A DNA stretch of 55,149 bases from Chloroflexota bacterium (GCA_029778235.1 JAKOQS010000005.1:1-55149), one strand, 5' to 3'. Shown: positions 34,466-42,993, numbered from the stretch's first letter. Notes: generated by a model not told the origin, from the sequence alone. Numbers and translations: made by a program.

Positions 34466-35134
34466 ATGGACCGGGGATACGTGGATCAGGTGCTGGCGGC
34501 GGCCGCGAGCATCGTGGCCGGCGGGGCGATCTCGCACAACGGGCACGGCAACGTGAGCATCCGCGTGCCGGGCGCCGACGAGATGTACTACACCGCGGCG
34601 TCGTCACTGAAGGGGCTGACCGCCGATGGGGTCTGCCGCGTGCGGCTCGACGGGACGCTCATCGAGGGAGAGCTGCCGCCGATCCAGGGCGCGGTCGTGG
34701 CGATGCACACGACGATGTACGCGGCCGACGCCGACGTGGGATGCGTCGTGCACACGCACTCGCCGTACGCGACGGCGTTCGCCGTGGCGCAGGTGCCGAT
34801 CGACTGCTGGATCGAGGCCATGGCGATGTTCGGCCTGGCCGACGGCGTGCCGGTCGCGGCGTACGGGCCGCGCGGGTCGGCGCAGGCCGTGGCGAACATC
34901 CGGGCAGCCGTCCGGCCGGGCGTGCCGGCGGTGCTGCTGGCGAGCCACGGCGTGCTCGTCTTCCACCGGACGCCGGACCTCGCGGTCCTCGTCGGCGGCG
35001 TCATCGAGGAGGCGGCCCAGGCGGCCATCAACGCGCGCGCCATCGGCGGGCCCGTGACGCTGCCGGCGGAGATGCGCGGCGCGGCGCTGCAGCGTGCGAT
35101 GGCCTTCGACGCGAAGGGGACGCAGCGGGCGTAG
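34466..35134 (+). CDS. Class II aldolase/adducin family protein
   Basis: This 222-aa protein starts at ATG 34466, after AGGAGG. It has the zinc-site residues of the class II aldolase fold (fuculose-phosphate aldolase, ribulose-phosphate 4-epimerase): H96 and H98 in VHTHSPYA and a third His in ASHGVLVF. An N-terminal SHNGHGNVSIRVPG phosphate/substrate region and YTAASSLKGL are also present. Likely activity is zinc-dependent retro-aldol cleavage, decarboxylation or epimerisation of a small sugar-phosphate or keto acid. Neighbours give no pathway. The adducin-type helix (EAAQAAINAR) at the C-terminus is intact. Confidence 0.9.
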   Translation: MDRGYVDQVLAAAASIVAGGAISHNGHGNVSIRVPGADEMYYTAASSLKGLTADGVCRVRLDGTLIEGELPPIQGAVVAMHTTMYAADADVGCVVHTHSPYATAFAVAQVPIDCWIEAMAMFGLADGVPVAAYGPRGSAQAVANIRAAVRPGVPAVLLASHGVLVFHRTPDLAVLVGGVIEEAAQAAINARAIGGPVTLPAEMRGAALQRAMAFDAKGTQRA

Positions 35135-35239
35135 GCGGGGGCGGATCGGCGCGGCATCTGGTGGCGCGCGGCCGGGCCGCGTGCGCGGGCGCTCCCGGCG
35201 CCCGGTGACGGACGCGAGCCGGCCCCCCGCCGTCCGGGC

Positions 35240-35460
35240 CCCAGCGCGTGCGGCCCCAGGCGCCGTCGGCCCCCCAGCGTAGTCGGGCCCCCAGCGTCGT
35301 GCGGCCCCCCCGCAGCGTGCGGCCTCAGGCGTCGTGTGGCCCCCAGCCTAGTCGGGCCCCCAGCGTCGTGCGGCCTCAGGCGTCGTGCGGCCCCCAGCCT
35401 AGTCGGGCCCCCAGCGTCGTGCGGCCTCAGGCGTCGTGCGGCCCCCCCCGCCGTGCGGCC
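35240..35460. repeat. Degenerate GC-rich tandem repeats (51-bp period at right end)
   Basis: A 26-bp core beginning AGTCGGGCCCCCAGCGTCGT occurs exactly at 35281-35306, 35350-35375 and 35401-35426. The last two copies lie within a 51-bp unit repeated almost perfectly. Shorter CAGCGTCGTGCGGCC and GGCGTCGTGCGG variants fill the rest. Confidence 0.85.
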
Positions 35461-35477
35461 GGAGGCTCGCCTCGTCC

Positions 35478-35483
35478 TACGAT
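35478..35483 (+). promoter_or_regulatory. TACGAT -10 box, leaderless start
   Basis: TACGAT ends exactly 6 nt before GTG 35490 and decides that start for the DUF1810 gene. The repeat array ends just upstream. Confidence 0.55.
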
Positions 35484-35489
35484 GTCTCC

Positions 35490-35921
35490 GTGGAGCACGA
35501 CCTCGACCGGTTCGTTCGCGCGCAGGATCGCGTCTGGGACGACGTGCTCGCCGAGCTGCGGGGCGGACGGAAGACGAGCCACTGGATGTGGTTCGTCTTC
35601 CCACAGGCCGCCGGCCTCGGGCGGAGCGAGACGGCGCGCTACTACGCGATCGGATCGCTCGACGAGGCACGCGCCTACCTCGCGCACCCGGTCCTGGGGC
35701 CACGCCTGCGCGAGTGCGCGGGCCTGCTGCTCGCCGTGGAGGGCCGCCCCGCCGAGGGGATCCTCGGGCCGATCGACGGGCTGAAGCTGCGCTCGAGCAT
35801 GACCCTGTTCCTGCGCGCCGACCCGTCCGAGCAGGTCTTCGCCCTGGTGCTCGACCGCTACTACCGCGGCGAGCCGGACCCGGCCACCGACGCGATCCTT
35901 GCGGGTGCGGGCGACCGCTGA
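35490..35921 (+). CDS. DUF1810 family protein
   Basis: This protein is 143 aa from GTG 35490. The sequence is a textbook DUF1810 protein: HDLDRFVRAQDRVWDDVLAELRGGRK, then SHWMWFVFPQ, GLGRSETARYYAI, SLDEARAYLAHPVLGPRL and GPIDGLKLRSSMTLF. The length matches the family. The function is unknown; the compact all-helical fold has several invariant Trp/Arg residues (SHWMWF, KLRSSMTLF). It is a single-gene unit with a leaderless promoter, followed by 1.29 kb of non-coding repeat-rich DNA. Confidence 0.93.
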   Translation: MEHDLDRFVRAQDRVWDDVLAELRGGRKTSHWMWFVFPQAAGLGRSETARYYAIGSLDEARAYLAHPVLGPRLRECAGLLLAVEGRPAEGILGPIDGLKLRSSMTLFLRADPSEQVFALVLDRYYRGEPDPATDAILAGAGDR

Positions 35922-36215
35922 AGACCTGACGCGGGTGCGGCTGCGGCGACTCTGATGCCGGGGCTCGGCCGACCTCGATGGGTGCCGCGCATCGATCCTG
36001 TCGCTGGCCGGCAGTCGGCCAGCGACGCAGCCGGCGTCCGGTCCTCGGCGCCGGTCGGCCCTGCCGCGCCACGCCCAGGCGCGAACTCCCCCGCGATCGT
36101 CTCCGCAAGCGCCCACCGATCCGGCGGTGCGACGCGGGGCGGCACGGCGCGCGGGGTGGGGTGGGGCGCGGCCCGGGGTGGGGCGCCGCCCGGGAGAGGG
36201 CGCGGGGTCACTGTC

Positions 36216-36485
36216 TTCACGTGGTGAAAGCAGCCGCGTCCTCCCGTGGCTCGCGCGCTTTCGGCCTGCGAGAGCCTTGCACCAGGTGAAGACGGCCTGC
36301 TGGAGGAACCCCTTCGGCGCCGTCCCGAGCGTCGGCCGGCACCCCGACGGCCTCGCCCTGGGCTCTCCCGGCTTCGATCCGCAGCCGCGGCCGCCTGACG
36401 CCCGTTCCTCCTTTCGCCCGGTGAAGACAAGCGACCGTTGCTTTCACCACGTGAAGATCGCCGACCGGGATCTTCACCAGGTGCA
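36216..36485. repeat. Cluster of five palindromes, TTCAC-N3-GTGAA type
   Basis: Sites are 36216-36228 (TTCAC GTG GTGAA), 36278-36290 (TGCAC CAG GTGAA), 36413-36425 (TTCGC CCG GTGAA), 36443-36455 (TTCAC CAC GTGAA) and 36473-36485 (TTCAC CAG GTGCA). The last three are in exact 30-bp register, and flanking bases (GAAGAC/T, then CGACCG) are also conserved. Sites 1 and 4 share an 18-bp sequence (GCTTTCACCACGTGAAGA) in opposite orientation. They resemble either an operator cluster or an intergenic palindromic repeat family. Confidence 0.85.
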
Positions 36486-36584
36486 AGAGATCGACCCGAC
36501 GGAAGGGAGAGGTGCGTCGCCCGGCGGTGTTCGAGCGCCGCCAAGCTCCCCGGGACAGGTCCTGGGCCAGGCATCCACGGCAGC

Positions 36585-36888
36585 CACACGCTGGGGCAGG
36601 GGCACCCGGCGCGCCGCCGGAGGCCGGTGCGACCGGGCCATGCGTTGGGGGCCGCCGCGCCACACGCTGGGGCAGGGGCACCCGGCGCGCCGGCGGAGGC
36701 CGGTGGGACCGGGCCATGCGTTGGGGGCCGCCGCGCCACACGCTGGGGCAGGGGCACCCGGCGCGCCGCCGGAGGCCGGTGGGACCGAGCCATGCGTTGG
36801 GGGCCGCCGCGCCACACGCTGGGGCCGGGGCACCCGGCGCGCCGCCGGAGGCCGGTGCGACCGAGCCATGCGTTGGGGGCCGCCGCGC
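36585..36888. repeat. Four tandem 76-bp direct repeats
   Basis: Units at 36585, 36661, 36737 and 36813 each begin CACACGCTGGGGC and are about 95% identical, differing at a handful of positions. GCATCCACGGC occurs on both sides of the array (36571-36581 and 36892-36902). The unit contains imperfect GCACC...GGTGC self-complementarity. The 76-bp length rules out a simple in-frame peptide repeat. Confidence 0.92.
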
Positions 36889-37207
36889 CATGCATCCACG
36901 GCGCCGTTCGGGCCACGCCTCGGCGGCGCGGCCCGGGTCCCGCGGGCCAGCCGCCACACCCGCGGCCGTCCTGGGGACATGACCCGCCACACATCCGCAG
37001 CGCGGACCGCCCGCTCCCCGCGAGGACGCCCGGGCCGCGCGGCACTACACTCGGTTCCTGAGGGGCCAGGCGGCGCACCGCTCCCTCCGCTCCCGATCCT
37101 CCGCCCGGACCGTCCTCTCGGGGACGCGGTCGGCACCGCGCGGATCGACCGGTCGCGCATCCGAGCCCATCGCCCGCCGACCGTGACCGGGGACAGGACC
37201 ACCGCCG

Positions 37208-39196
37208 ATGCGACCGCGCCTCCCGACGCCCGCGCGCACCCGCCGGTCGGCCATGGCCGCCGTCGCGGCCGCCGTCCTGGTCGCGGCGCTCGCGGGCGGC
37301 TCCGCCTGGGCGGATCGGGGGCCTGCTCCTGCCGCCGACGACGGCCGGACCGGGGATCGTGTCGGGGCCGCCGCGTCCTCCACGCCGTCGGCCTCGGGGT
37401 CGCCCGCACCCACGGCCTCGGGGTCGCCCGCACCGTCCGCGTCCGCCTCCCCTGCCCCCTCGGCCTCCGGCTCGCCCGCGCCCACCGCCTCGGGGTCACC
37501 CGGTCCGTCCGGTTCCGCCTCCCCCGCACCGTCCACCTCGGGCGACCCGTCGCCGTCGCCCAGCGGCTCCCCGAATGCCCGGCCCACGCCGGGCTCCGGC
37601 GAGACCGAGGACGCGACGCTGGTCATGAACCGGCCCGCCATCGCCTTCGAGGGCGTCGAGCCGTGGCAGATCCAGAGGCCGTCCACCGCCGCCCACTTCG
37701 CGATCGGCTACGCCGATGCGCCCTCGTACCTGCCCGGCCAGACGATGCGCCTGGCCGTCAGCACGGACGACCCGTTCTACCTCGTGGAGGTCTACCGCGT
37801 GGGCGCCCGCTTCCAGCTCATGAGCTGGTCCGGGTGGCAGCCGGGTCGTCGGCAGCCCAAGCCGGTCATCGAGAAGTCCACGATGATGGTGCGGGCCCGG
37901 TGGGCCTGGACGTTCAGCAGGGCGATCCCATCCGACTGGCCCAGCGGCCTCTACTTCGCCAAGCTCACCTCGGGCGGCGCTGGCGCCCAGAGCTACGTGC
38001 CGTTCGTCGTGCGCTCGACGCGCGCGAGCACGCTCCTGTTCGTCAGCGGCGCCCTCAACTCGCAGGCGTACAACACGTGGGGCGGGTCGAGCCTGTACGC
38101 CAGCAGGATCGGCAGCCCCGCACCGGGCGCGCGCCGTGCGTTCGCCGTCAGCCTGGACCGGCCCTTCGCCCGGCAGGACGGGATGGGCGAGCTCTTCAGC
38201 GGCGAGATCCCCTTCGCGCTCTGGCTGGAGCGCCGCGGGTACGACGTGACCTACACGACCGACTACGACCTCTCGATCCGGCCCACGGCCCAGCCGGTCC
38301 CACGGGCGACGATCTTCGGCGGCCACGATGAGTATTGGGGCGGCGCCCTGCGGGACTGGCTGGACCTGCACGTCCTGACACGCGGAGACATGGGCCTGGG
38401 GGTCTTCGCCGCCGACACGGGCTACTGGAAGGTCCGCTTCCGCGACACCGGGACGACCGGACCTCGGACGGTGGTGCTGTACAAGAACGCGACGCGCGAC
38501 CCCACGATGAAGAGGCTCTGCCCTCGCGGGGTCAAGCCGCCGGCCGAGGAGTTCCGTGCCCTGCCCTGCGGGACGCCCGGCCCGCGGAGCAAGCCTGAGC
38601 AGGCGCTGTACGGGGTGCAGTACGGGGCGATCGTCCCCGGCTATCACCCGTACGCCCTCGCGCCCGGGGTGCCGACCGACTTGCTGGAGGGCACGGGCCT
38701 GGGGCCCGGCGACGGTCTCGGGAACGTCGCCGGCGGCGAGGTGGACTGGACCTTCGCCGACTACCCGAAGGTGCCGGGCCTGCGGCTCCTGGCCGAGAAC
38801 CGGGCATTGCGGGCGTACGAGGGCTACGCGACGCGCGCGCAGGCGGTCATCGCGCAGGCGCCCAGCGGCGCCCGGACGTTCGCGAGCGGCACCTTCTGGT
38901 GGACGTGGGGCCTGGAGCCGCACTTCGCCGCCGCCAACGCAGTGCCGATCGGCTTCGACCGCCTGACCGCTAACATCCTCGACTGGCTGGCTGGGAGCGC
39001 ACCGGCCGACGGTGGGACCGGGACCGGCCCGGGAGGGTCACCGACCCCCGGATCCGGGCCCACGCCCACGCCCGGACCCGGGCCCACCGGGGCGCCGTCG
39101 CCGACTCCTGGCCCGTCGCCGACCGCGACGGCGGCCCCGACGCCCACGCCGACCCCGAGCCCGTCGCCGACCCCGAGCGTCCTCCCGTCGCCGTAG
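37208..39196 (+). CDS. Secreted N,N-dimethylformamidase beta-subunit-like protein with Ser/Pro-rich arms
   Basis: This 662-aa protein has a signal peptide (RTRRSAM, hydrophobic core at about 16-33, cleavage near SAWA). It is followed by a low-complexity Ser/Pro/Ala/Gly stretch (about 50-125, repeated SPAPTASG). The core (about 140-610) resembles the DMFase large-subunit C-terminal domain: SYLPGQTMRLAVSTDDPFYL, LYFAKLTSGG, YVPFVVRS, FGGHDEYWGGALRDWLD, GVFAADTGYWKVRF and FASGTFWWTWGLE. The C-terminus (615-662) is a Pro/Thr/Ser tail without LPXTG. True DMFase is cytoplasmic and iron-dependent with a small alpha subunit; none is present here, and export argues for another substrate. The ribosome site is weak, and the start is chosen by the signal peptide. 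Confidence 0.85.
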   Translation: MRPRLPTPARTRRSAMAAVAAAVLVAALAGGSAWADRGPAPAADDGRTGDRVGAAASSTPSASGSPAPTASGSPAPSASASPAPSASGSPAPTASGSPGPSGSASPAPSTSGDPSPSPSGSPNARPTPGSGETEDATLVMNRPAIAFEGVEPWQIQRPSTAAHFAIGYADAPSYLPGQTMRLAVSTDDPFYLVEVYRVGARFQLMSWSGWQPGRRQPKPVIEKSTMMVRARWAWTFSRAIPSDWPSGLYFAKLTSGGAGAQSYVPFVVRSTRASTLLFVSGALNSQAYNTWGGSSLYASRIGSPAPGARRAFAVSLDRPFARQDGMGELFSGEIPFALWLERRGYDVTYTTDYDLSIRPTAQPVPRATIFGGHDEYWGGALRDWLDLHVLTRGDMGLGVFAADTGYWKVRFRDTGTTGPRTVVLYKNATRDPTMKRLCPRGVKPPAEEFRALPCGTPGPRSKPEQALYGVQYGAIVPGYHPYALAPGVPTDLLEGTGLGPGDGLGNVAGGEVDWTFADYPKVPGLRLLAENRALRAYEGYATRAQAVIAQAPSGARTFASGTFWWTWGLEPHFAAANAVPIGFDRLTANILDWLAGSAPADGGTGTGPGGSPTPGSGPTPTPGPGPTGAPSPTPGPSPTATAAPTPTPTPSPSPTPSVLPSP

Positions 39197-39284
39197 GGTC
39201 CGGCGCCTCGGCGTCGCCCGACGGTCCGGCGCCCTGCCGTCGCCGCAGGTCCGGCACCTCGGCGTCGCCCGACGGTCCGGCGCC
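39197..39284. repeat. 37-bp direct repeat, 51-bp spacing
   Basis: Sequences at 39197-39233 and 39248-39284 both start GGTCCGGC and contain CTCGGCGTCGCCCGACGGTC, with one mismatch seen. They fill the 100-nt convergent gap. The 51-bp spacing equals that of the repeats near 35350, though the sequence differs. Confidence 0.8.
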
Positions 39285-39296
39285 CCGGCGCGCCGG

Positions 39297-40019
39297 TCAG
39301 TCCCGCGCCGGCTCCGTCAGCCGTTCCACGAGCAGGTCCAGCTCCGCGTCCGACAGCCCGTGGCGGATGAGCAGCCGCCGCGCGCCCCCGTGCACCGCAT
39401 CGAGATGCGCCAGCGCGGCGTCCATGAAGTCCGGTGGGCTGTCCACGACGAGGCTGCCGTGGCGCCAGTCGTCCGGCTCCACGTGCGCGACCGGGGAGGC
39501 GAAGAACCCGGCCGAGAGGGCGTAGTCGCCCACGACCACGTCGCGGGGCACGCCACACAGGTCGAGCAGCAGCGCGATCGTGACGCCCGTCCGGTCCTTG
39601 CCGGCAGCGCAGCCGATCACAGCGGGCAGACCGTCGTCGGCCAGCAGCGCCCGGACGACCGCCGCGAGCTGCGGGCCGCGCGCGTCAAGGACGTGCCGGT
39701 ACATGCCGGCGAGGCCGGCGTGCGGCGTGGGGTCGTCGGCGAGCAGCGGGATGCTCCTGTACCGGACGAGCGGGTCGCCGCGGAAGTCGTTCGGGGCGAT
39801 CAGCAGCTCCTCGGGCCAGCGCAGGTCGATCACCTGGCGCAGCCCGAGACCGACGAGCGCGTCGATCGTCGAGACGGGCAGGCGCGTCAGCTCGTCGGAG
39901 CGCAGCAGCGTCCGCCAGCGCATGCGCCGGCCGTGGAGGGTGGGATACCCGCCGACGTCGCGGACGTTGCGCGTGCCATCGAGGGGGAGGTGGCGAAGGG
40001 GAAGCGCGGGTGTCGTCAT
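39297..40019 (-). CDS. Tyrosine/serine phosphatase family protein (Y_phosphatase3 type)
   Basis: This protein is 240 aa from ATG 40019. The start is set by TACGAT 7 nt upstream (near-leaderless). It has the family opening TRNVRDVGGY, RTLLRSDEL and VIDLRWPEE, and the P-loop CAAGKDRTG with C137 as nucleophile and the following Arg. The usual His before the Cys is Gly (IGCAAGKDRTG). Relatives are dual-specificity or lipid phosphatases of the bacterial PtpB/LipA type. A phosphatase could oppose the Ser/Thr kinase 22 kb away, but nothing links them. It stands alone, convergent with the secreted DMFase-like gene. Confidence 0.9.
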   Translation of the reverse strand: MTTPALPLRHLPLDGTRNVRDVGGYPTLHGRRMRWRTLLRSDELTRLPVSTIDALVGLGLRQVIDLRWPEELLIAPNDFRGDPLVRYRSIPLLADDPTPHAGLAGMYRHVLDARGPQLAAVVRALLADDGLPAVIGCAAGKDRTGVTIALLLDLCGVPRDVVVGDYALSAGFFASPVAHVEPDDWRHGSLVVDSPPDFMDAALAHLDAVHGGARRLLIRHGLSDAELDLLVERLTEPARD

Positions 40020-40026
40020 CACCCTG

Positions 40027-40032
40027 ATCGTA
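40027..40032 (-). promoter_or_regulatory. TACGAT -10 box, leaderless start
   Basis: On the minus strand TACGAT is followed by 7 nt and ATG 40019. No ribosome site fits, so a leaderless message is likely. Confidence 0.5.
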
Positions 40033-40269
40033 CCGGGCGACGACGGAACGGGCCCGGGATCCTGGCGGCCCCGCCCGGTGGCATGCGCAGGCGCGGCCCG
40101 GACCCGGAGCGATCGGCGGCCATCCTTCGACGAGCCTCGTCCGCCTACGTCGTTCGGATGAGGCGGACCGGTACTTCCGTCGCTGGACGCGGTCCGGGGG
40201 TCGGGCCGCACAATGGTGGTCCGCGAGCGCGGCCCGCCTCGCGTGCCCATCGCTCGCGAGGTCTGGAGG

Positions 40270-42993
40270 ATGCCCGCCCAGGATCGGCACCCGGTGGACG
40301 GCGGCCGGCCTGTGCCCGCGCCCGGCGCGGCGGACGCCGTCGCGATGCTCGCCCGCGCCGAGTCGATCGCCCACATCGGCAGCTGGCGCCTCGATCTCGC
40401 CACCGGGGGCGTCGCCTGGTCGGCCGAGATGTACCGCATCTTCGGCATCGAGGATGACGGCACCGGCCTCGCGGCCCCGGAGGTCGCCCGCTTCGTGCAC
40501 CCCGAGGATCGAGCAACCTTCGACGCTGCACTCGCACGCGCGTCGCGCGACGGCGCGCCCGTTCCCGTGGACTACCGGATCGTGCGACCCGACGGGTCGA
40601 TCCGCTGGGTCCACGGCGAAGGCGACGTCGAGCGCGGCACGGACGGGCCGTCGGTCGCATGGGTGGGCTTCGTCCAGGACGTCACCGCGACACACGAGGC
40701 AGCGAGCGGCTCCGCGCGCCTCGTGCGCGCGATCGAGCAGGCGAACGACTCGATCGTGATCACCGACCGGTCCGGGGCGATCGAGTTCGTCAACCCGGCG
40801 TTCGAGCGGATCACGGGCTACACGCGCGAGGAGGCCCTGGGCCAGAACCCGCGGATCCTCAAGAGCGGGTTCCACGGCGACGACTTCTACCGCGCGATGT
40901 GGGAGACGCTCGAGGCGGGCGAGACGTGGAGCGGCCAGATCGTCAACCGGCGACGCGACGGCTCGACCTTCGTGGAGGAGGCATCCATCAGTCCGATCCG
41001 CGACGAGTCCGGGACACCCACCGCGTACGTCGCGGTCAAGCGCGACGTGACGGATCGGCAGGAGGCCGAAGCGGACCTGGCCCGTGCCCGGAGGCTGCTC
41101 GACGAGGCGCAGGCGATCAGCCATGTCGGCGGCTGGGAGTACGACGTCCCGACGGGCCGCATCACCTGGACGGACGAGGTCTACCGGATCCACGGGGTGG
41201 ACCGGACGTTCGACCCGACGGCCGTCGCGGGCGACCTCCCCTTCTACGCGCCCGACGACAGGCCGGCCGTCACCGACGCCTTCCGGCGCGCCGTCGAGTC
41301 CGGCGAGCCTTACGACCTCGAGGTCCAGCTGGACCGCGCCGACGGGCGGCGGGTCTGGGTCCGGACGGTGGGTCGCCCGGTCCTGGAGGACGGTGCGGTC
41401 GCACGGGTGACCGGCGACATCGCGGACATCACCGACCGGAAGGCCGCCGAGGCGGCGCTGCGCGAATCCGAGCGCCGGTTCCGGCTGCTGTTCGAGTCGC
41501 TGACCGCCGGCTTCGCGCTGCACGAGATCGTCCGCGACGCGGACGGCGTCGCCGTGGACTACCGGTTCCTCCAGGTCAACCCCGCATTCGAGGCCCTCGT
41601 CGGGATGCCCGCGTCCGCGCTCGTCGGCCGGAGCGTGCTCGAGGTGATGCCCGGGACCGAGAGGTCGTGGATCGAGCGCTACGCCCGCGTCGTCGAGACC
41701 GGCGAGGCCGCCGAGTTCGAGGATTACGCGCGCGAGCTCGATCGTTCGTACCACGTGGTCGCATACCGGCCGGAGCCAGGGCGCTTCGCCGTCCTCGTGG
41801 ACGACATCACCGACCGCCGGCGCGCGGAGTCCCAGCTGCAGGAGGCGCAGAAGCTGGAGGCGATCGGCCGGCTGGCCGGCGGGATCGCCCACGACTTCAA
41901 CAACCTCCTGACCGTCATCGGCGGTGCGGCGGAGATCCTCGCCGACGAGACGGCGGCGGACGACGCCCGCCGCCCCGAGGTGGACACGATCCGCGAGGCG
42001 ACCGACCGCGCGGCCGCCCTCACCCGCCAGCTGCTCGCCTTCGGCCGTCGCCAGGTCCTCGTGCCGACGGTCGTGGACATCGGCGGCGTCCTGGCGGAGC
42101 TCGCGCCGATGCTCCGCCGCACGCTCGGCGAGGACATCGAGCTGCGACTGGCCGTCGCACCCGACACGGATCCCGTGCGCGTGGACCGGGCGCAGCTGGA
42201 GCGCGTGATCGTCAACCTGGCGTTCAACGCCCGCGATGCGATGCCCGAGGGCGGTGTCCTCACGCTGGCGACGGCCCGGGAGGTGGTGTCCGCGGCGACC
42301 GCCCGGCTCCACCCGGGATCCGCGCCCGGAGCGTTCACGCGGCTGTCCGTCACCGACACCGGCCTGGGGATGCCGCCGGACGTCATCCTGCGCATCTTCG
42401 AGCCGTTCTTCACCACGCGGCCCGACAGCGGCGGCACCGGGCTGGGCCTCGCGACCGTCGAAGGGATCGTCGGCCAGTCCGGCGGCTGGATCGACGTCGA
42501 GAGCGCGCCGGGCTCCGGGACCACGTTCACCATCCACCTGCCGTGCACCGGCGACGCCGTCGCGACGCCCGAGTCGCCGGCGACGGCTCCGCGCCCGACG
42601 GCGCGCGAGACGGTCCTCTTCGTCGAGGACGACGTCCAGGTGCGGGCGATCACGGCGCGGATGCTCCGGAGCCTCGGGTACGACGTGATCGAGGAGACGA
42701 GCGCGGAAGGCGCGCTGGCGCGGGGGCGCACGGGCCTCGAGGGCATCGAGGTGCTGGTCACGGACGTGGTGATGCCCGGCCTGTCGGGCAGACACCTCTC
42801 GGAGCGGCTCACGCGCGTCCGGCCCGGCCTGCGGACGCTGTTCGTCTCCGGCTTCTCGCCCGATCCGCAGCTGGAGGATCGCCTGCGGGACCCGTCGGCG
42901 GCGTTCCTGGCCAAGCCGTTCACCCGGGACCAGCTGGCCGGGGCGCTCCACGCGCTCGTGGACGACCAGCCGAGGCGTCAGCGCGGCGACTGA
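40270..42993 (+). CDS. Four-PAS hybrid sensor histidine kinase with C-terminal receiver
   Basis: This protein is 907 aa from ATG 40270, preceded by GAGGT 7 nt upstream; ATG 40213 is an alternative. There is no membrane helix. PAS domains lie at about 28-145, 150-265, 280-392 and 400-518. Each ends in DVT/DIT-type linkers, and the second has the heme/flavin-PAS-like FVNPAFERITGYTREEALG. HisKA has H541 (GGIAHDFNNLL). The ATPase domain has the N box (NLAFNARDAMPEGG), G1 (DTGLGMP) and G2 ([12 protein letters not shown]). The receiver (780-900) has D832 (VTDVVMPGLSG) and Lys in LAKPF. The signal is unknown. No HPt or response-regulator gene is adjacent, so the output partner lies elsewhere, unless it feeds the HPt at 4.4 kb. 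Confidence 0.92.
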   Translation: MPAQDRHPVDGGRPVPAPGAADAVAMLARAESIAHIGSWRLDLATGGVAWSAEMYRIFGIEDDGTGLAAPEVARFVHPEDRATFDAALARASRDGAPVPVDYRIVRPDGSIRWVHGEGDVERGTDGPSVAWVGFVQDVTATHEAASGSARLVRAIEQANDSIVITDRSGAIEFVNPAFERITGYTREEALGQNPRILKSGFHGDDFYRAMWETLEAGETWSGQIVNRRRDGSTFVEEASISPIRDESGTPTAYVAVKRDVTDRQEAEADLARARRLLDEAQAISHVGGWEYDVPTGRITWTDEVYRIHGVDRTFDPTAVAGDLPFYAPDDRPAVTDAFRRAVESGEPYDLEVQLDRADGRRVWVRTVGRPVLEDGAVARVTGDIADITDRKAAEAALRESERRFRLLFESLTAGFALHEIVRDADGVAVDYRFLQVNPAFEALVGMPASALVGRSVLEVMPGTERSWIERYARVVETGEAAEFEDYARELDRSYHVVAYRPEPGRFAVLVDDITDRRRAESQLQEAQKLEAIGRLAGGIAHDFNNLLTVIGGAAEILADETAADDARRPEVDTIREATDRAAALTRQLLAFGRRQVLVPTVVDIGGVLAELAPMLRRTLGEDIELRLAVAPDTDPVRVDRAQLERVIVNLAFNARDAMPEGGVLTLATAREVVSAATARLHPGSAPGAFTRLSVTDTGLGMPPDVILRIFEPFFTTRPDSGGTGLGLATVEGIVGQSGGWIDVESAPGSGTTFTIHLPCTGDAVATPESPATAPRPTARETVLFVEDDVQVRAITARMLRSLGYDVIEETSAEGALARGRTGLEGIEVLVTDVVMPGLSGRHLSERLTRVRPGLRTLFVSGFSPDPQLEDRLRDPSAAFLAKPFTRDQLAGALHALVDDQPRRQRGD

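Larger units (their letters stand above)
35135..35489. other. 355-nt non-coding region of GC-rich repeats
   Basis: No gene is seen between the aldolase and the DUF1810 gene. The right two thirds are tandem-repeat sequence (35240-35460) ending at the leaderless promoter of the DUF1810 gene. The left third is plain GC-rich sequence. Confidence 0.6.
35922..37207. other. 1.29-kb non-coding block with two repeat families
   Basis: I find no gene. Open frames run through it on both strands, but they cross 76-bp repeats (not a multiple of three) and encode low-complexity Arg/Pro/Ala sequence. It holds five short palindromes (36216-36485) and a 4 x 76-bp array (36585-36888) bracketed by an 11-bp direct repeat, then a candidate -10 TACACT (37044-37049) for the secreted protein at 37208. 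The first 280 nt show nothing recognisable. Confidence 0.7.

Noticed and set aside
35240-35460. Repeat peptide extension of the DUF1810 protein
   Set aside because: The 51-bp repeats are open in frame upstream, but family alignment and the TACGAT box put the start at GTG 35490.
36413-36485. Possible CRISPR array (three 30-bp-periodic palindromic units)
   Set aside because: Units are too short (13-18 bp), spacers of about 12-17 bp share sequence, only three are in register, and no cas gene is present.
36585-36888. 76-bp units as tandem tRNA genes
   Set aside because: The length is tRNA-like, but no acceptor stem pairing, no GGTTCGA T arm and no anticodon arm are present.
35861-38331. Open frames through the repeat block (405 codons minus; 734 codons plus)
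   Set aside because: They cross 76-bp repeats that change frame with each copy, and the plus frame overlaps the secreted protein out of frame. The peptides are low complexity.
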